Source of the DNA: Mucilaginibacter roseus | GTDB lineage: Bacteria > Bacteroidota > Bacteroidia > Sphingobacteriales > Sphingobacteriaceae | Reading direction: 5' to 3' | NCBI RefSeq assembly: GCF_021215455.1 | Contig: NZ_JAJPWV010000001.1 | Span: 434,001-498,000 of the forward strand | Length of the DNA stretch: 64,000 nt | Shown here: in pieces, positions 8,761-17,908 of the stretch | Layout of the letters: each line of letters starts with the position of its first letter | Numbering within the stretch: the stretch's first letter is position 1 | Notes under the pieces: model-generated | Seen by the model: the letters and a program-made list of their open reading frames with translations, nothing else | Told to the model about the DNA's origin: nothing | Database searches by the model: none | Translations under genes and position numbers: made by a program

Positions 8761-9406
8761 AATAGTTTTTAATAGTTTGCATCTCATTCAAGTCCTTGCT
8801 GCGGTGCAGACTTAGGATCATGTTTTGATGATTATATTGTTTCAGATCACTATAGTTCTCATCCAGCCGGTCACCAGCCAGATTGATTGCTTCCAATCTT
8901 TGCTGATCGCTCATCTGCGTTTTGCCTGGGTTAATAACTAGCATGATCTGGTCAAGATTTTTGACGGCGGCATCAAGAATGCCCAGGTAAACTCGCTGCA
9001 TTTGTATGATCTCATCAGGTTTAAAATGCCTATCCGATTGAAACAGCCTCCAGGCCCTTTGGTATTCGCCCACTAACGACACCTGCTTCATGGTGAGGTT
9101 TTTAATCCGTTGGTAATAAGCGATGGTGGATTTTACCTTCCAAAGTTCCTGGTAATAGTCATCATATAGCTTTTTTTGCTTTTCCGTCCAATTGGTGATC
9201 TCATCCAGCCTGAACTTTGATAGTTCATTCTCTATGGTTTTTTGCGCGTTTTGCAGCCAAAGAGTTTTGTTCTGCATACGCTGAACCTTCAGGTCGATTG
9301 CCTTGATGACCTTTTTGACTACAGTGGTAACCACCTGGTATTGCGCATTACTATAAGTGCTCACCAGGAGCAGTGCCGCGACGATCAGTAGTTTGATAGT
9401 TTTCAT
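8747..9406 (-). CDS. traI: TraI-like periplasmic conjugation protein, copy 1
   Basis: 219 aa, signal peptide cleaved near residue 21 (LLVSTYSNAQ). The mature region is strongly helical: KTLWLQNAQKTIENELSKFRLDEITNWTEKQKKLYDDYYQELWKVK matches proteins called conjugal transfer protein TraI in Sphingobacteriaceae. It is the first and most TraI-like of three tandem paralogues between the TraG ATPase and TraJ. It overlaps the upstream lipoprotein gene by 4 bp. Confidence 0.75.
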   Translation of the reverse strand: MKTIKLLIVAALLLVSTYSNAQYQVVTTVVKKVIKAIDLKVQRMQNKTLWLQNAQKTIENELSKFRLDEITNWTEKQKKLYDDYYQELWKVKSTIAYYQRIKNLTMKQVSLVGEYQRAWRLFQSDRHFKPDEIIQMQRVYLGILDAAVKNLDQIMLVINPGKTQMSDQQRLEAINLAGDRLDENYSDLKQYNHQNMILSLHRSKDLNEMQTIKNYYGLH

Positions 9407-9702
9407 GGCAATTTGGTATAAGTGCTTTGACCTAAAATGATTTGAGCTCCGCTGAAATGCATTGCTGGCGCGTCCGCACTCTTTAGTAACCAGCTGTTGG
9501 CTTTGAATTGCTTTTCCTGCAATACACCATTCCTGATCTTTTGGTAACCGGAGTGATTAATGACCACGGAATCTTTGATGATCAACGTATCATCGACAAT
9601 AGAATATTCGCCTTCAATGTGGCTGACATAGATTCCATCATGGGAAATTTTACCGCAGCCAGCTATCAGCAAGGCGGCGACGAGGAGGTGTTTGTTTTTC
9701 AT
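9403..9702 (-). CDS. Small conjugation-operon lipoprotein
   Basis: 99 aa with a lipoprotein signal (MKNKHLLVAALLIAGCGK, Cys at 16). The mature part is beta-rich (EYSIVDDTLIIKDSVVINHSGYQKIRNG). It overlaps both traG upstream (ATGA type, 4 bp) and traI downstream (4 bp), so it is an integral member of the transfer operon. I do not recognise a family. By position it could be an entry-exclusion or pilus-assembly lipoprotein, which is inference only. Confidence 0.75.
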   Translation of the reverse strand: MKNKHLLVAALLIAGCGKISHDGIYVSHIEGEYSIVDDTLIIKDSVVINHSGYQKIRNGVLQEKQFKANSWLLKSADAPAMHFSGAQIILGQSTYTKLP

Positions 9703-12158
9703 GCGGCATTATTTTTTGATTGTTGTTCTTCCTGGACGATCACGGCGATGGCTTTGCGAATGTCGCCATACTTCTTCTTGTACGATTTTACTTTGGCCTT
9801 CTCAGCAGACTCAGTAGTGTAAGTCCAATATTCTTCACGGCTCACTTCCGTCCGGTAGACACGCGATAGCTGACCGTTGAGTGATATGAATACTTCTTTA
9901 TACCTGAAGCGCTCATCATTTGCCCTGTTCATGCTCATGATCAGCGCTGTTTCCTTATCGGTGATGCCGAGCAGTTGCTGGATCTTCGGAAAATCGTTTT
10001 GGTACTTGCGCTGGTCAAGCAGTATTTTGCAATCGCTGTTGTTGATAATCGCTTGCTTAACCACTGGCGAGCTGATAATATCTTCAATATCCTGGGTGAC
10101 CACTAGGGCTTCGCCGAAATACTTACGCACAGTTTTAAATAGATACTTGATGTATTCTGCCATGCCCTCACTGGCGATGGCTTTCCAGGCTTCCTCGATC
10201 AGGATCATTTTGCGCGTTTCCTTCGGCAATTTTCGCATTTTGGACACAAAGGTTTCCATGATAATGAGCGTAACCACTGGAAAGAGGATCGGATGGTCTT
10301 TAATGTTATCCAGCTCAAACACAATAAAACGACGGTGCAAAAGATCAAGGTTTTCCGTGGCGTTTAACAGGTAATCATATTCACCACCTTTGTAGTAAGG
10401 ACGCAAAACGAACAGCAGGTTATCAATATCAAAGTGTTGGTCTTTGACCTTGCTTTGCTTCATCGTTTCATAGAAAGGGCCTTTCAGGAACTCGTAAAAG
10501 CTATCAAAGCAGGCAAAGCCGGTTAATTGCTCATAATAGTGAAACAAGGCATCCGATATGGCTATGTATTCGGAACGTTGCACGCCCTCGTCTTCCTTCT
10601 TCCAGAGTGCCAGGATCATGGCTTTGATACTTTGCCGCTTTTCAGTGTCCAGCGTGTCGCCTGCGCCAACATAGAACGGATTGAAACTGATGGGTTTTTC
10701 TTCCGAGTAAGTGAAGTAGTAGCCATCCACAAATTCGCAAAGTCCTTCATAACTATGGCCCACATCTACCAACACAATGTGCGCATCCTGTTCGTAATAA
10801 CTACGCAGCAGGTGATTGGTGAAGAATGATTTACCGCTGCCTGATGGGCCTAAAATGAACTTATTTCGATTAGTGGTGATCCCGTTTTTCATCGGTTCGT
10901 CGGAAACGTCTACATGCAATGGCTTGCCGCTTAAGCGGTCGCCTAACCGAATGCCGCAAGGCGATATGGAACTGCGGTAGTTCGTTTCCAGGTTAAAAAA
11001 GCAGCAGGCCTGTTCGGCGAACGTATCAAATGTATCATTCATTGGAAAGGCACCGCTATTGCCCGGCAAACCGGCCCACCAGATCTGCGGCGCACCGTCT
11101 GTTTCCTGTTTAGGCTGGGCATCCAGCTGCGCCAAAGCGGAGCTGACCTTGTTTTTGACATTTTTGAGTTCGTCCTTATCATCTGTCCAGGCAAAGACGT
11201 TAAAATGTGCCTTAACGGGAAGCCGTTGCTGGCTGATCGCTTCATGCAGGAACTCCTGTGTGGCATCACGGCCAATTGCATTTTCGCGGGAGTATGCCGA
11301 GAGCGATTGCAAGCGCAGCTTTTTGGCTTCCAGTTTTTTCAGGGTTTTGGCACTGTCTTCAATAAATAGATACTGATTGTAAATGTGGTTACAGTTCAGT
11401 AGCGCACCAATCGGGCTGGCAAAGCCGGTGCTGAATTTCGTTTTGTCTGTGCTGTATTGGTCATAGGTAATGCGCGGCCCACAAAGCGCTGGTAAATTTG
11501 CAGCATCAGCCAGCGTATATAACTGGCAATGGTTGTCACCGATGCGGAGTTCGTCTTTTAGGTGGATGTCCTTCAAAGCAGGTTCATCGGCTGCGTTCAA
11601 TAGGAAACAATACTGCTCTAAAATACCGGGAGCAACAAGTGTACCGGAGAGCTCATCATTATTTAAACGACGAAGCTTAACCAAGCCGCTGTCATCCAGA
11701 ATCCGCTTAAACTGTCCAGCGCTGTCTAAAAAATCCCGAAACAGTTCGGTTGATGTACTTTCCTTTGGGGTGATGTGTTTGCGCAGCAAACTGCTTGTTG
11801 CGCTGGTCATAACTTTGAAGTCCTCAGGCCTTTTGGTCAACATGATAATACATCGATGTGCTAAATAAGGCCGCTCATTGAAAAAGCGCTCACTGGCGTG
11901 ACTTAAAAAAGTTTTGTCCCCAAATACCGCTGAATATTTATCTTCAATAAACCAATCTTGTTTATGAAAAATGCTGTTACGGGGTAGTAACTTAATAGCC
12001 TTAACCCAGGTTTGGTGAAAGGCAAGGTATTCGTCGTTTGAAAGCGTGAAGAGTTCCGGAAGCATGATTTCAAATGCTACCGTCAGATCGCCTTGCGCTG
12101 AAAGCAGCGTATCATGTTCAACTTTATATATCGGAAAAATTTGTTCAGGCCTTTTCAT
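9699..12158 (-). CDS. traG: TraG-family conjugation ATPase (VirB4-like)
   Basis: 819 aa, the normal length for Bacteroidota TraG. The N-terminal domain (1-420) is typical of VirB4/CagE proteins. Walker A is GPSGSGKS at 437-444, and Walker B MILIEEAW lies near 655, followed by the TQD and Q/R-rich sensor region (VVTQDIEDI). It powers assembly and transport of the type IV secretion channel at the inner membrane. It overlaps the TraF-like gene by 14 bp and the lipoprotein gene by 4 bp. All key motifs appear intact, so the ATPase is probably functional. Confidence 0.95.
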   Translation of the reverse strand: MKRPEQIFPIYKVEHDTLLSAQGDLTVAFEIMLPELFTLSNDEYLAFHQTWVKAIKLLPRNSIFHKQDWFIEDKYSAVFGDKTFLSHASERFFNERPYLAHRCIIMLTKRPEDFKVMTSATSSLLRKHITPKESTSTELFRDFLDSAGQFKRILDDSGLVKLRRLNNDELSGTLVAPGILEQYCFLLNAADEPALKDIHLKDELRIGDNHCQLYTLADAANLPALCGPRITYDQYSTDKTKFSTGFASPIGALLNCNHIYNQYLFIEDSAKTLKKLEAKKLRLQSLSAYSRENAIGRDATQEFLHEAISQQRLPVKAHFNVFAWTDDKDELKNVKNKVSSALAQLDAQPKQETDGAPQIWWAGLPGNSGAFPMNDTFDTFAEQACCFFNLETNYRSSISPCGIRLGDRLSGKPLHVDVSDEPMKNGITTNRNKFILGPSGSGKSFFTNHLLRSYYEQDAHIVLVDVGHSYEGLCEFVDGYYFTYSEEKPISFNPFYVGAGDTLDTEKRQSIKAMILALWKKEDEGVQRSEYIAISDALFHYYEQLTGFACFDSFYEFLKGPFYETMKQSKVKDQHFDIDNLLFVLRPYYKGGEYDYLLNATENLDLLHRRFIVFELDNIKDHPILFPVVTLIIMETFVSKMRKLPKETRKMILIEEAWKAIASEGMAEYIKYLFKTVRKYFGEALVVTQDIEDIISSPVVKQAIINNSDCKILLDQRKYQNDFPKIQQLLGITDKETALIMSMNRANDERFRYKEVFISLNGQLSRVYRTEVSREEYWTYTTESAEKAKVKSYKKKYGDIRKAIAVIVQEEQQSKNNAA

Positions 12159-12450
12159 AAAATAATCTCCTCGTAATAAATTTCAGATATGTGGGTAAAT
12201 ACTTTTTAGCGTTGCGCTTCATCAGGCCGTATTCGCCGAATTTATGGCTGAGCTCGAATACTTTATAAAAGAGTGCACTGCCCAGACCGCCTATGATCAG
12301 AATACATAAGTAAATCGCTAATCCGATTAGATATAGAATGGCGAACAGTACCAGCAGTGTTACAAGGCCACCGCCTAAGTAGCCGATGTACTGTGCTTTT
12401 AAACCCTTAAACTCTATTGGCTTATTAATGCCTTTATTGATCGTAAACAT
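12145..12450 (-). CDS. traF: DUF4133 / TraF-like membrane protein
   Basis: 101 aa from ATG at 12450; a TTG start at 12471 is possible but the homologous beginning is MFTINKGINKPIEFKGLKAQY, which matches the family pattern (INKGI..P.EFKGLKAQYI..LGGG). Two membrane helices fill the middle (about 27-72). It corresponds to TraF of CTnDOT, a small VirB3-like inner-membrane protein that works with the TraG ATPase. It overlaps traG by 14 bp. Confidence 0.88.
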   Translation of the reverse strand: MFTINKGINKPIEFKGLKAQYIGYLGGGLVTLLVLFAILYLIGLAIYLCILIIGGLGSALFYKVFELSHKFGEYGLMKRNAKKYLPTYLKFITRRLFYEKA

Positions 12451-12460
12451 ATTGACTGCT

Positions 12461-12757
12461 TTAAACGCCAAAAAATGATTTTAGAACAGTGGCCACAACG
12501 ACCAGGAAAATACAGCTGCCAAACCAGCTCGAGGCAACTTTACCGGTGTCGTGCTCACCGTCGTTCCATTTCTTGTACACTTTGATGGCACCTACAAGGC
12601 CTATAATAGCGCCTATCGCATACATCAGGTTCGTGCCTGTGTCAAAATAACTCTTCACCTGATTTGTGGCTTCGTTAATACCGGCGTTGCCGTCTTGCGC
12701 ACTTGCTGTGATACTGATCAGTAGCAATGCAGCTATCAATTTTATTTGCTTTTTCAT
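12461..12757 (-). CDS. traE: DUF4134 / TraE-like membrane protein (VirB2-like)
   Basis: 98 aa from ATG at 12757; the longer GTG start at 12787 would sit inside the preceding gene and is less likely. A signal peptide (MKKQIKLIAALLLISITASAQ) is followed by the DUF4134 pattern GINEATNQVKSYFDTGTNLMYAIGAIIGLVGAIKVYKKW and a second helix (SWFGSCIFLVVVATVLKSFF). It is the TraE equivalent, thought to be a pilin-like small protein. 10 bp upstream of traF. Confidence 0.9.
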   Translation of the reverse strand: MKKQIKLIAALLLISITASAQDGNAGINEATNQVKSYFDTGTNLMYAIGAIIGLVGAIKVYKKWNDGEHDTGKVASSWFGSCIFLVVVATVLKSFFGV

Positions 12758-12768
12758 GATTTTGGGAA

Positions 12769-13275
12769 TTAATGAATTGATGGCCACTCTGTCTCTGTTA
12801 CTGTAAAAGGTAAGCGACTTTGAGCGAACGATTTGATTTGCTTGGCAACAGATGGTAAGTCCATTTCATCGAAACAGGCCTCGTATTTGTCGATCAGTAA
12901 TTTGAGCATAGACAGAAATTCTATTTTGTCCGGCACGTCTTCGTATGCTGTAATTAGTGTTTCTGCCTCTGCTATTAGATCATCACCAGGCCCTTTAGGA
13001 ACCGTCTGATCGCTAACTTCATCAGGTATTTCAGATTCGCTAAATAGCAGCGTTTGAGCATCGACGGTACTGGTAGCATCGTCGTGTTTAACCTGACCCA
13101 TTACAGATGGCGTTACACTGGCCACTGGGGGTGTTGTTGCGTTGGTCTGCGGTTTTATCTTGAGCAGGGTCAATAGTTCCGCACGGTAATAAGTTATGCT
13201 TATATAGGCATACCAGGCGAAGCTGAGGAGGATAACGGCAGTCAGATATTGCTGCCAGGAGATTGTGTCCAACAT
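12769..13275 (-). CDS. Hypothetical membrane-anchored protein heading the tra operon
   Basis: 168 aa. One N-terminal membrane helix (about 6-28, WQQYLTAVILLSFAWYAYISITYY) precedes a polar Thr/Pro/Val-rich linker and an acidic helical C-terminal domain (AEAETLITAYEDVPDKIEFLSMLKLLIDKYEACF). It is 11 bp upstream of traE and appears to be the first gene of the transfer operon. Similar proteins are found at this place in other Bacteroidota elements, but I know no assigned function. Confidence 0.65.
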   Translation of the reverse strand: MLDTISWQQYLTAVILLSFAWYAYISITYYRAELLTLLKIKPQTNATTPPVASVTPSVMGQVKHDDATSTVDAQTLLFSESEIPDEVSDQTVPKGPGDDLIAEAETLITAYEDVPDKIEFLSMLKLLIDKYEACFDEMDLPSVAKQIKSFAQSRLPFTVTETEWPSIH

Positions 13276-13402
13276 AGTGTTTCAATTAATCCCGTGACAC
13301 CATGTCGACGGGCAAAACAAAAGTCAGGACACATTTAAGTATTATATGCCAAGGTATTACACATGTGGTGTGTTATTCCCTAATTGAAAGACCGGTAAAT
13401 AC

Positions 13403-14284
13403 TTAATTGGATTGGAAAAAAAAGATCAAGAATAGCACAAGAAGATTCAATTTATCATTTATTAGCCTTATAAGTCCATCTTTCAACTTATTGAGAAAAA
13501 CGGGAATATCTTTTTTTCTTTGGCTGATATCTATAAATTTTCGATAGTACTCTTTCAATTCTAGTTGGAAAATAAATTCAAATATCCCCACCAACTCGCT
13601 GATATCAATGTTGCCATTATTGATAGCTCCTGAAGATTTCAGTGAATAGATAAGTTCAACTGCATCATTGAGGCCAGCAGTCCAAACCGGATGATTAAAT
13701 GGAAAATACTTTTGCTCATCAGTTATGAGCGCAACTTCTCCATTAGCCTTGGCAAGTTCCAAAGTATAATATTCAAGTAACCGTTCGTTTGCTATGATCT
13801 TCGATAATTTATAATCATGGCTGGTTGAATACTGCTCATCCTCTTCAAAATCTTCTAATTCCAGATGCACATCAAATCCACCGCGGGTAAAGTATTCAAT
13901 ATCCTGATGCGTCGAACCTGATCGGTAGTATTGATAGAAAGATAGGTTATGATCGAAAAAGCTTTTTATTTCAGTCAGGTGAATATTAATGTAGAGTTTT
14001 AGTGCCTCACCTCCGCCCGGTGGCAACTTCATGTGATAATTATAGATATTAATATAGTAGATATATTTACTGTAAAACTTAGGCTTGACTTGCTTAAAAA
14101 AATGAATTTCTTCTTCGGGATCTTTAAAGTCATAACTGCTTATATAATTTTTGAGCTTTGACATCGCCTTTTTGCATATCCGAATAGACTGCCTGTACTG
14201 ATCAATGATCGTTTCGTTATTAATTTTTGCTTCAGATAACTGATTTTCAAGCGCATCAAAAAAGCGTTCACTAAAAGACTTCAT
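13403..14284 (-). CDS. rteC: RteC-family regulator
   Basis: 293 aa. The sequence EEEIHFFKQVKPKFYSKYIYYINIYNYHMKLPPGG and FFDHNLSFYQYYRSGSTHQDIEYFTRG are hallmarks of RteC, the regulator that in CTnDOT activates the excision operon. The C-terminal part carries the helix-turn-helix-like WTAGLNDAVELIYSLKSSGAINNGN. It lies upstream of the transfer operon on the same strand with a 127-bp gap. No RteA/RteB two-component pair is in the window, so its control may differ from CTnDOT. The last residues (LLVLFLIFFFQSN) are oddly hydrophobic and run over an A-rich stretch. Confidence 0.85.
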   Translation of the reverse strand: MKSFSERFFDALENQLSEAKINNETIIDQYRQSIRICKKAMSKLKNYISSYDFKDPEEEIHFFKQVKPKFYSKYIYYINIYNYHMKLPPGGGEALKLYINIHLTEIKSFFDHNLSFYQYYRSGSTHQDIEYFTRGGFDVHLELEDFEEDEQYSTSHDYKLSKIIANERLLEYYTLELAKANGEVALITDEQKYFPFNHPVWTAGLNDAVELIYSLKSSGAINNGNIDISELVGIFEFIFQLELKEYYRKFIDISQRKKDIPVFLNKLKDGLIRLINDKLNLLVLFLIFFFQSN

Positions 14285-14768
14285 GAGTAAGGTATAGGAA
14301 TAGGTGCAACAACTTACCTCAATGGTAAATCAGTGCAATTGTGTTATTGAATCTTGTTTAATTCTTTGCCGGAGTGGCGGGATGATTGCCGGCCTGCAGC
14401 CGTGCGGACAAGACATTGAACTGAGACCAAAGGTACTGGTATACCCATAAGACAGAACAAGCAAGCCCGCACAGCGGCAGGCATTGCACTTGTTCCCGTC
14501 TTTTAAAATTACCAGTTTTATGATCTCGGGAAGCGTAGTGACGCAATCAAAATATCTATATATAACTACAGTTTTCCTGTTTCGTTTGTATATCTAAATA
14601 GCAAATATAGATAAAAGGTATTGACTAAGCTCTTAGCTTAATGCTATAATATTATCGAAAGAGTCGATCTGCTTAAATAGGTTCGATGCTTCATTGATTA
14701 TGATTTTTTAATTAACAAGTGATTTAAGGGGTATCAAACAGCTGTAATTATTTTATAACTCATTTAGC
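14285..14768. other. Intergenic stretch with no convincing gene
   Basis: 484 bp between rteC and the deformylase gene. The left part (about 14360-14545) is GC-richer than its surroundings and holds a 62-codon minus-strand frame without family resemblance. The right part is very AT-rich and includes a short inverted repeat TAAGCT-ctt-AGCTTA (14625-14639). It could hold the rteC promoter or an origin-type sequence, but I see no decisive motif. Confidence 0.5.
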
Positions 14769-15347
14769 TTAAACATGCTTTAATGGATATTTACAAGCAT
14801 ATTTTCCATTTAAGATTTTGCTTAATTTTCTGTTCATCAGCTGCTTGCTTAGCGGGCTCAAATGGTCTAAATAAAGCTTGCCTCCTAAATGATCATATTC
14901 GTGTTGTATCATCCTGGCTGTCATTCCGTTGAATATTGCATTTTTTGATACGAAATTTTCGTCTTGATATTCTATGGCAATTTGCCACGGCCTTTTAACC
15001 GAGCCAACCAAACCGGGAATGCTTAAACATCCTTCATCATCTGACCAGTACCGGTCCGGAAAATAGGTTATATGTGGATTGATGAACAGTTCTTTTACGC
15101 CTTGGTCACCATCAAAATATGTGGCTTTATCTTCAGCAGTCATTCCATCATAAGTAGGCTTGCTATCAATGACAAAAAGGTTGATAGGATTATTCACTTG
15201 AGGTGCAGCAAGTCCACAACCTGTTGCATTATACATGGTGTCCCACATATTAGCTATCAGTTCAGTGAGTCCTGGATAATCAGGATGAACGTCCACACTT
15301 TCTTGACGCAGAACAGGGGAACCATAAGCCATAATAGGTAGTATCAT
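14769..15347 (-). CDS. def: Peptide deformylase (element-borne copy)
   Basis: 192 aa from ATG at 15347, giving the family start MILPIMAYGSPVLR; a TTG at 15365 is in frame but adds six extra residues. All three deformylase motifs are present: GCGLAAPQ (43-50), EGCLS (105-109) and HEYDH (149-153), so the metal ligands Cys and two His and the catalytic Glu are intact. It removes the formyl group from nascent proteins. It lies on the mobile element and is divergent from an AraC gene 105 bp away. It is likely a second copy beside a chromosomal def, perhaps giving tolerance to deformylase inhibitors (inference). Confidence 0.93.
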   Translation of the reverse strand: MILPIMAYGSPVLRQESVDVHPDYPGLTELIANMWDTMYNATGCGLAAPQVNNPINLFVIDSKPTYDGMTAEDKATYFDGDQGVKELFINPHITYFPDRYWSDDEGCLSIPGLVGSVKRPWQIAIEYQDENFVSKNAIFNGMTARMIQHEYDHLGGKLYLDHLSPLSKQLMNRKLSKILNGKYACKYPLKHV

Positions 15348-15439
15348 AAGTATTATTTTATACAAATTTCTATGTCTCTATAATGGTGTTATGGTAAAAA
15401 TTAGACATAAATTATCCATATAAGACATATTATTTCCAG

Positions 15440-15447
15440 TAACTTTG
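15440..15447 (+). promoter_or_regulatory. Candidate -7 box (TAACTTTG) at the start of the AraC gene
   Basis: A perfect TAnnTTTG match ends 4 bp before the ATG at 15452. If used, the transcript would begin at or near the start codon, giving a leaderless mRNA. No -33 TTTG is visible, so the call is weak. Confidence 0.3.
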
Positions 15448-15451
15448 TGTT

Positions 15452-16270
15452 ATGCCAATAGAATTATTTCGTCATATCTTAAAACAGTCACATTTAGGTG
15501 GGGTGACTAATAGTCTTGGCAAGGCTTACAAGTCGCTATTTATCGAGAATTTTTACAGGATAACTGGTAAGGATTTTAACAAAAACAGATTGGCTTTTAA
15601 TGATGGTACGCCAACAATTGCATTCTTTTATAATTCAGATAGTTATATTCAAGTTTCACAAAAGAATCGTTCTTATAAGATCTATTCAGCCTGGCTTACT
15701 AGTCAATATCTGGAGGAAGTGTATTTTGATAAATTAGATGAGACAGACAGTTTGCTGATCGTAAGATTTAATCCAGTTTTATTTTACCAGGCTTTTGGAA
15801 TATCTCCAGGCTCTTTAAGGAAGCAACCGGTTTGGAGCCTCTCAGCATCCTTGGGCCTTCGAGGAGAACAACTATTGACACTCTTGGAAGGGAAATCTTC
15901 AATCAACCAAAAGTTGCAAGCTATTGAGGATTATATGCAGAGACTTAACACTATCAAGATACCGAATAAGATTTTAGAGGAAGTGCTGGATGCAGTAATT
16001 TTATGCAAAGGACAAGTAAGCGTCAATAACCTATCTAAAAAGATAAAGGTTAATTATAAGTGGTTAGAAAGAAATTTTAACAACTACATAGGGTTAACAC
16101 CTAAAGAATATATCAGGCTGCAAAGATTCATGCACGCTTATCTCGATTTAAATAATTCTCATGATGGCAATAGCTTATTCGCAACAGCCATTCAACATGG
16201 ATATTATGATACGAGCCACCTGCAAAAAGAATTAAAGCTTTTTACAGGTAAGCAGCAAATTGATTTGTAG
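15452..16270 (+). CDS. AraC-family transcriptional regulator
   Basis: 272 aa. The C-terminal third holds the AraC-type fold (VSVNNLSKKIKVNYKWLERNFNNYIGLTPKEYIRLQRF and ATAIQHGYYDTSHLQKELKLFTG). The N-terminal domain has no clear family assignment. It is transcribed divergently from the deformylase gene across about 100 bp and converges with the carboxylesterase gene (12-bp gap between stops). The divergent layout makes def a plausible target. Confidence 0.88.
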   Translation: MPIELFRHILKQSHLGGVTNSLGKAYKSLFIENFYRITGKDFNKNRLAFNDGTPTIAFFYNSDSYIQVSQKNRSYKIYSAWLTSQYLEEVYFDKLDETDSLLIVRFNPVLFYQAFGISPGSLRKQPVWSLSASLGLRGEQLLTLLEGKSSINQKLQAIEDYMQRLNTIKIPNKILEEVLDAVILCKGQVSVNNLSKKIKVNYKWLERNFNNYIGLTPKEYIRLQRFMHAYLDLNNSHDGNSLFATAIQHGYYDTSHLQKELKLFTGKQQIDL

Positions 16271-16282
16271 TTGAATGATATG

Positions 16283-17908
16283 TTACTTTTTTGTTCGCTT
16301 CGATTCAATAGCATCCCATAGGTCTAAGTTATGTTCTTTGACGTAATCAACTGATTTAATACCGTTCTTTCCAGGGCTTAGTAAGAGCGTGTGATGTTCT
16401 CCTTTTACGCTTGATTTCCACTCTGGCAGACCACTTACATTAGGATTTGCATTACGTGCGAAAGCTGAAAAGTATCTGATTATATTATCCGATAAGTTGG
16501 TCTGTTCTTTATTTAATAATTCATCAGAAGGGAAAGCATAAACAACGTCCGCACCGTGGAATGCTCCTTTTTTACCTGCTTCAATTCCAAAAGCTTTAGC
16601 AAGTATCTGCGGTGGGGCGGGATCGTTAAACTCATACTGATACACACGGGCTAACGGTGCTATTTTAGCAACAGCAACATGTGATGGCCATACCCAAACA
16701 CGGTCGGTCACTATTGCGCTCCAGGCCATTCCAAAGCTTTGATAACGTTTCGAGGAATAACGTTCTTTAACTTTAGTTGCATCATCATCAAAAGCCATTT
16801 TAAGTCGCTTGTCAAATTCTTTTTCGTCTAAAGGCTCACTTGCTTTTCCGAGTTCCTCATCGTGCGTGTTACCAATGATAATCGGTATCCTATTAAATTT
16901 ACCCTTCATAATAGCTTTTACAGGACTTTGTGGCAGCAGAGCACCACCGTAGGCTGGTACGATCATGGCTTGGTGAATGGGCATAAGCTTTTTAGCAGGC
17001 AAATTCCTCAGGCAGGCTAATGGATCAGCTGCCTTTTCGCAGCCTAACTTAGTCGTCGAAACCATAAAACTCCCATACTGCTCGTTCTCTTGTTGAGATA
17101 TATAAACAGAAGGCACCGCCAGGCCATCTACCATTGTTCCGAACGGCGCGCTCATCATGGGTGAACCGCTTTGTATAATTGCTTTATGTATGAGCCCTTT
17201 GACCAGCGGAGAGGTAAGTAATGCACCTGTGCTGTACGCACCGGACGACTGCCCCATTAGTGTAACATTACGGGGGTTGCCACCGAAGGCACTAATATTG
17301 TCGTGAACCCATTTCAAAGCTGCCAACTGGTCTTGAAGCGCAAAGCTCCCTGAGCCATCTAGTCCGGGATAGCCGAAATAACCGAACACGCCTAACCGGT
17401 AGTTGATCGTAACGACCACCACATCTCCCAGCACCGCCAGGCGTCTTCCATCCATTTCCGCGCCGGCCCCACTGTGGAAGCCGCCACCATGTAACTCGAC
17501 AATAACCGGCCTTAAAGACATACGGTTTGCGCTGGCAGGTTTGGTAATGTTTAAGTATAAACAATCCTCGCTACCAACGATTTTGGAACCAGGTCCGGCC
17601 GCCAGTTGCATGCACTTAGGTGCAGGCTTAACAGTTTCCTTGATGCCTGACCAATTATCAATGGGTTGCGGACTCTTCCATCTAAGTTCACCTACGGGTG
17701 GTTTGGCGTATGGGATTCCTTGAAAGATCGTATAATTATTAGTAGAGACGCCTCGTACCATGCCGTTTATTGTCTCGACCTCAGGATTGTTATCATTCAT
17801 CGTATTGGAAGTACAGCTTATTGAAAAAAGGATCAACATACACAGTCCGAAAATCTGTCTTGTGCTTTTATCACAACTTGGTGTTTGAACTTTCGAAATA
17901 ATTTTCAT
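16283..17908 (-). CDS. Type B carboxylesterase, predicted lipoprotein
   Basis: 541 aa alpha/beta hydrolase of the carboxylesterase/para-nitrobenzyl esterase family. A lipobox-like site (ILFSISC, Cys 32) suggests lipid anchoring after secretion. The oxyanion segment HGGGF is at 140-144. The nucleophile motif is GQSSG with Ser 221, where most family members have GESAG. An acid residue lies in NTHDEELGKAS and the catalytic His in KKGAFHGADVVYAFP. It hydrolyses carboxylic esters of unknown identity. It stands alone on its strand. Confidence 0.9.
   Translation of the reverse strand: MKIISKVQTPSCDKSTRQIFGLCMLILFSISCTSNTMNDNNPEVETINGMVRGVSTNNYTIFQGIPYAKPPVGELRWKSPQPIDNWSGIKETVKPAPKCMQLAAGPGSKIVGSEDCLYLNITKPASANRMSLRPVIVELHGGGFHSGAGAEMDGRRLAVLGDVVVVTINYRLGVFGYFGYPGLDGSGSFALQDQLAALKWVHDNISAFGGNPRNVTLMGQSSGAYSTGALLTSPLVKGLIHKAIIQSGSPMMSAPFGTMVDGLAVPSVYISQQENEQYGSFMVSTTKLGCEKAADPLACLRNLPAKKLMPIHQAMIVPAYGGALLPQSPVKAIMKGKFNRIPIIIGNTHDEELGKASEPLDEKEFDKRLKMAFDDDATKVKERYSSKRYQSFGMAWSAIVTDRVWVWPSHVAVAKIAPLARVYQYEFNDPAPPQILAKAFGIEAGKKGAFHGADVVYAFPSDELLNKEQTNLSDNIIRYFSAFARNANPNVSGLPEWKSSVKGEHHTLLLSPGKNGIKSVDYVKEHNLDLWDAIESKRTKK

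Noticed and set aside
14358..14546. 62-codon minus-strand frame
   Set aside because: No family resemblance or coding partner; kept only as a note in the intergenic entry.
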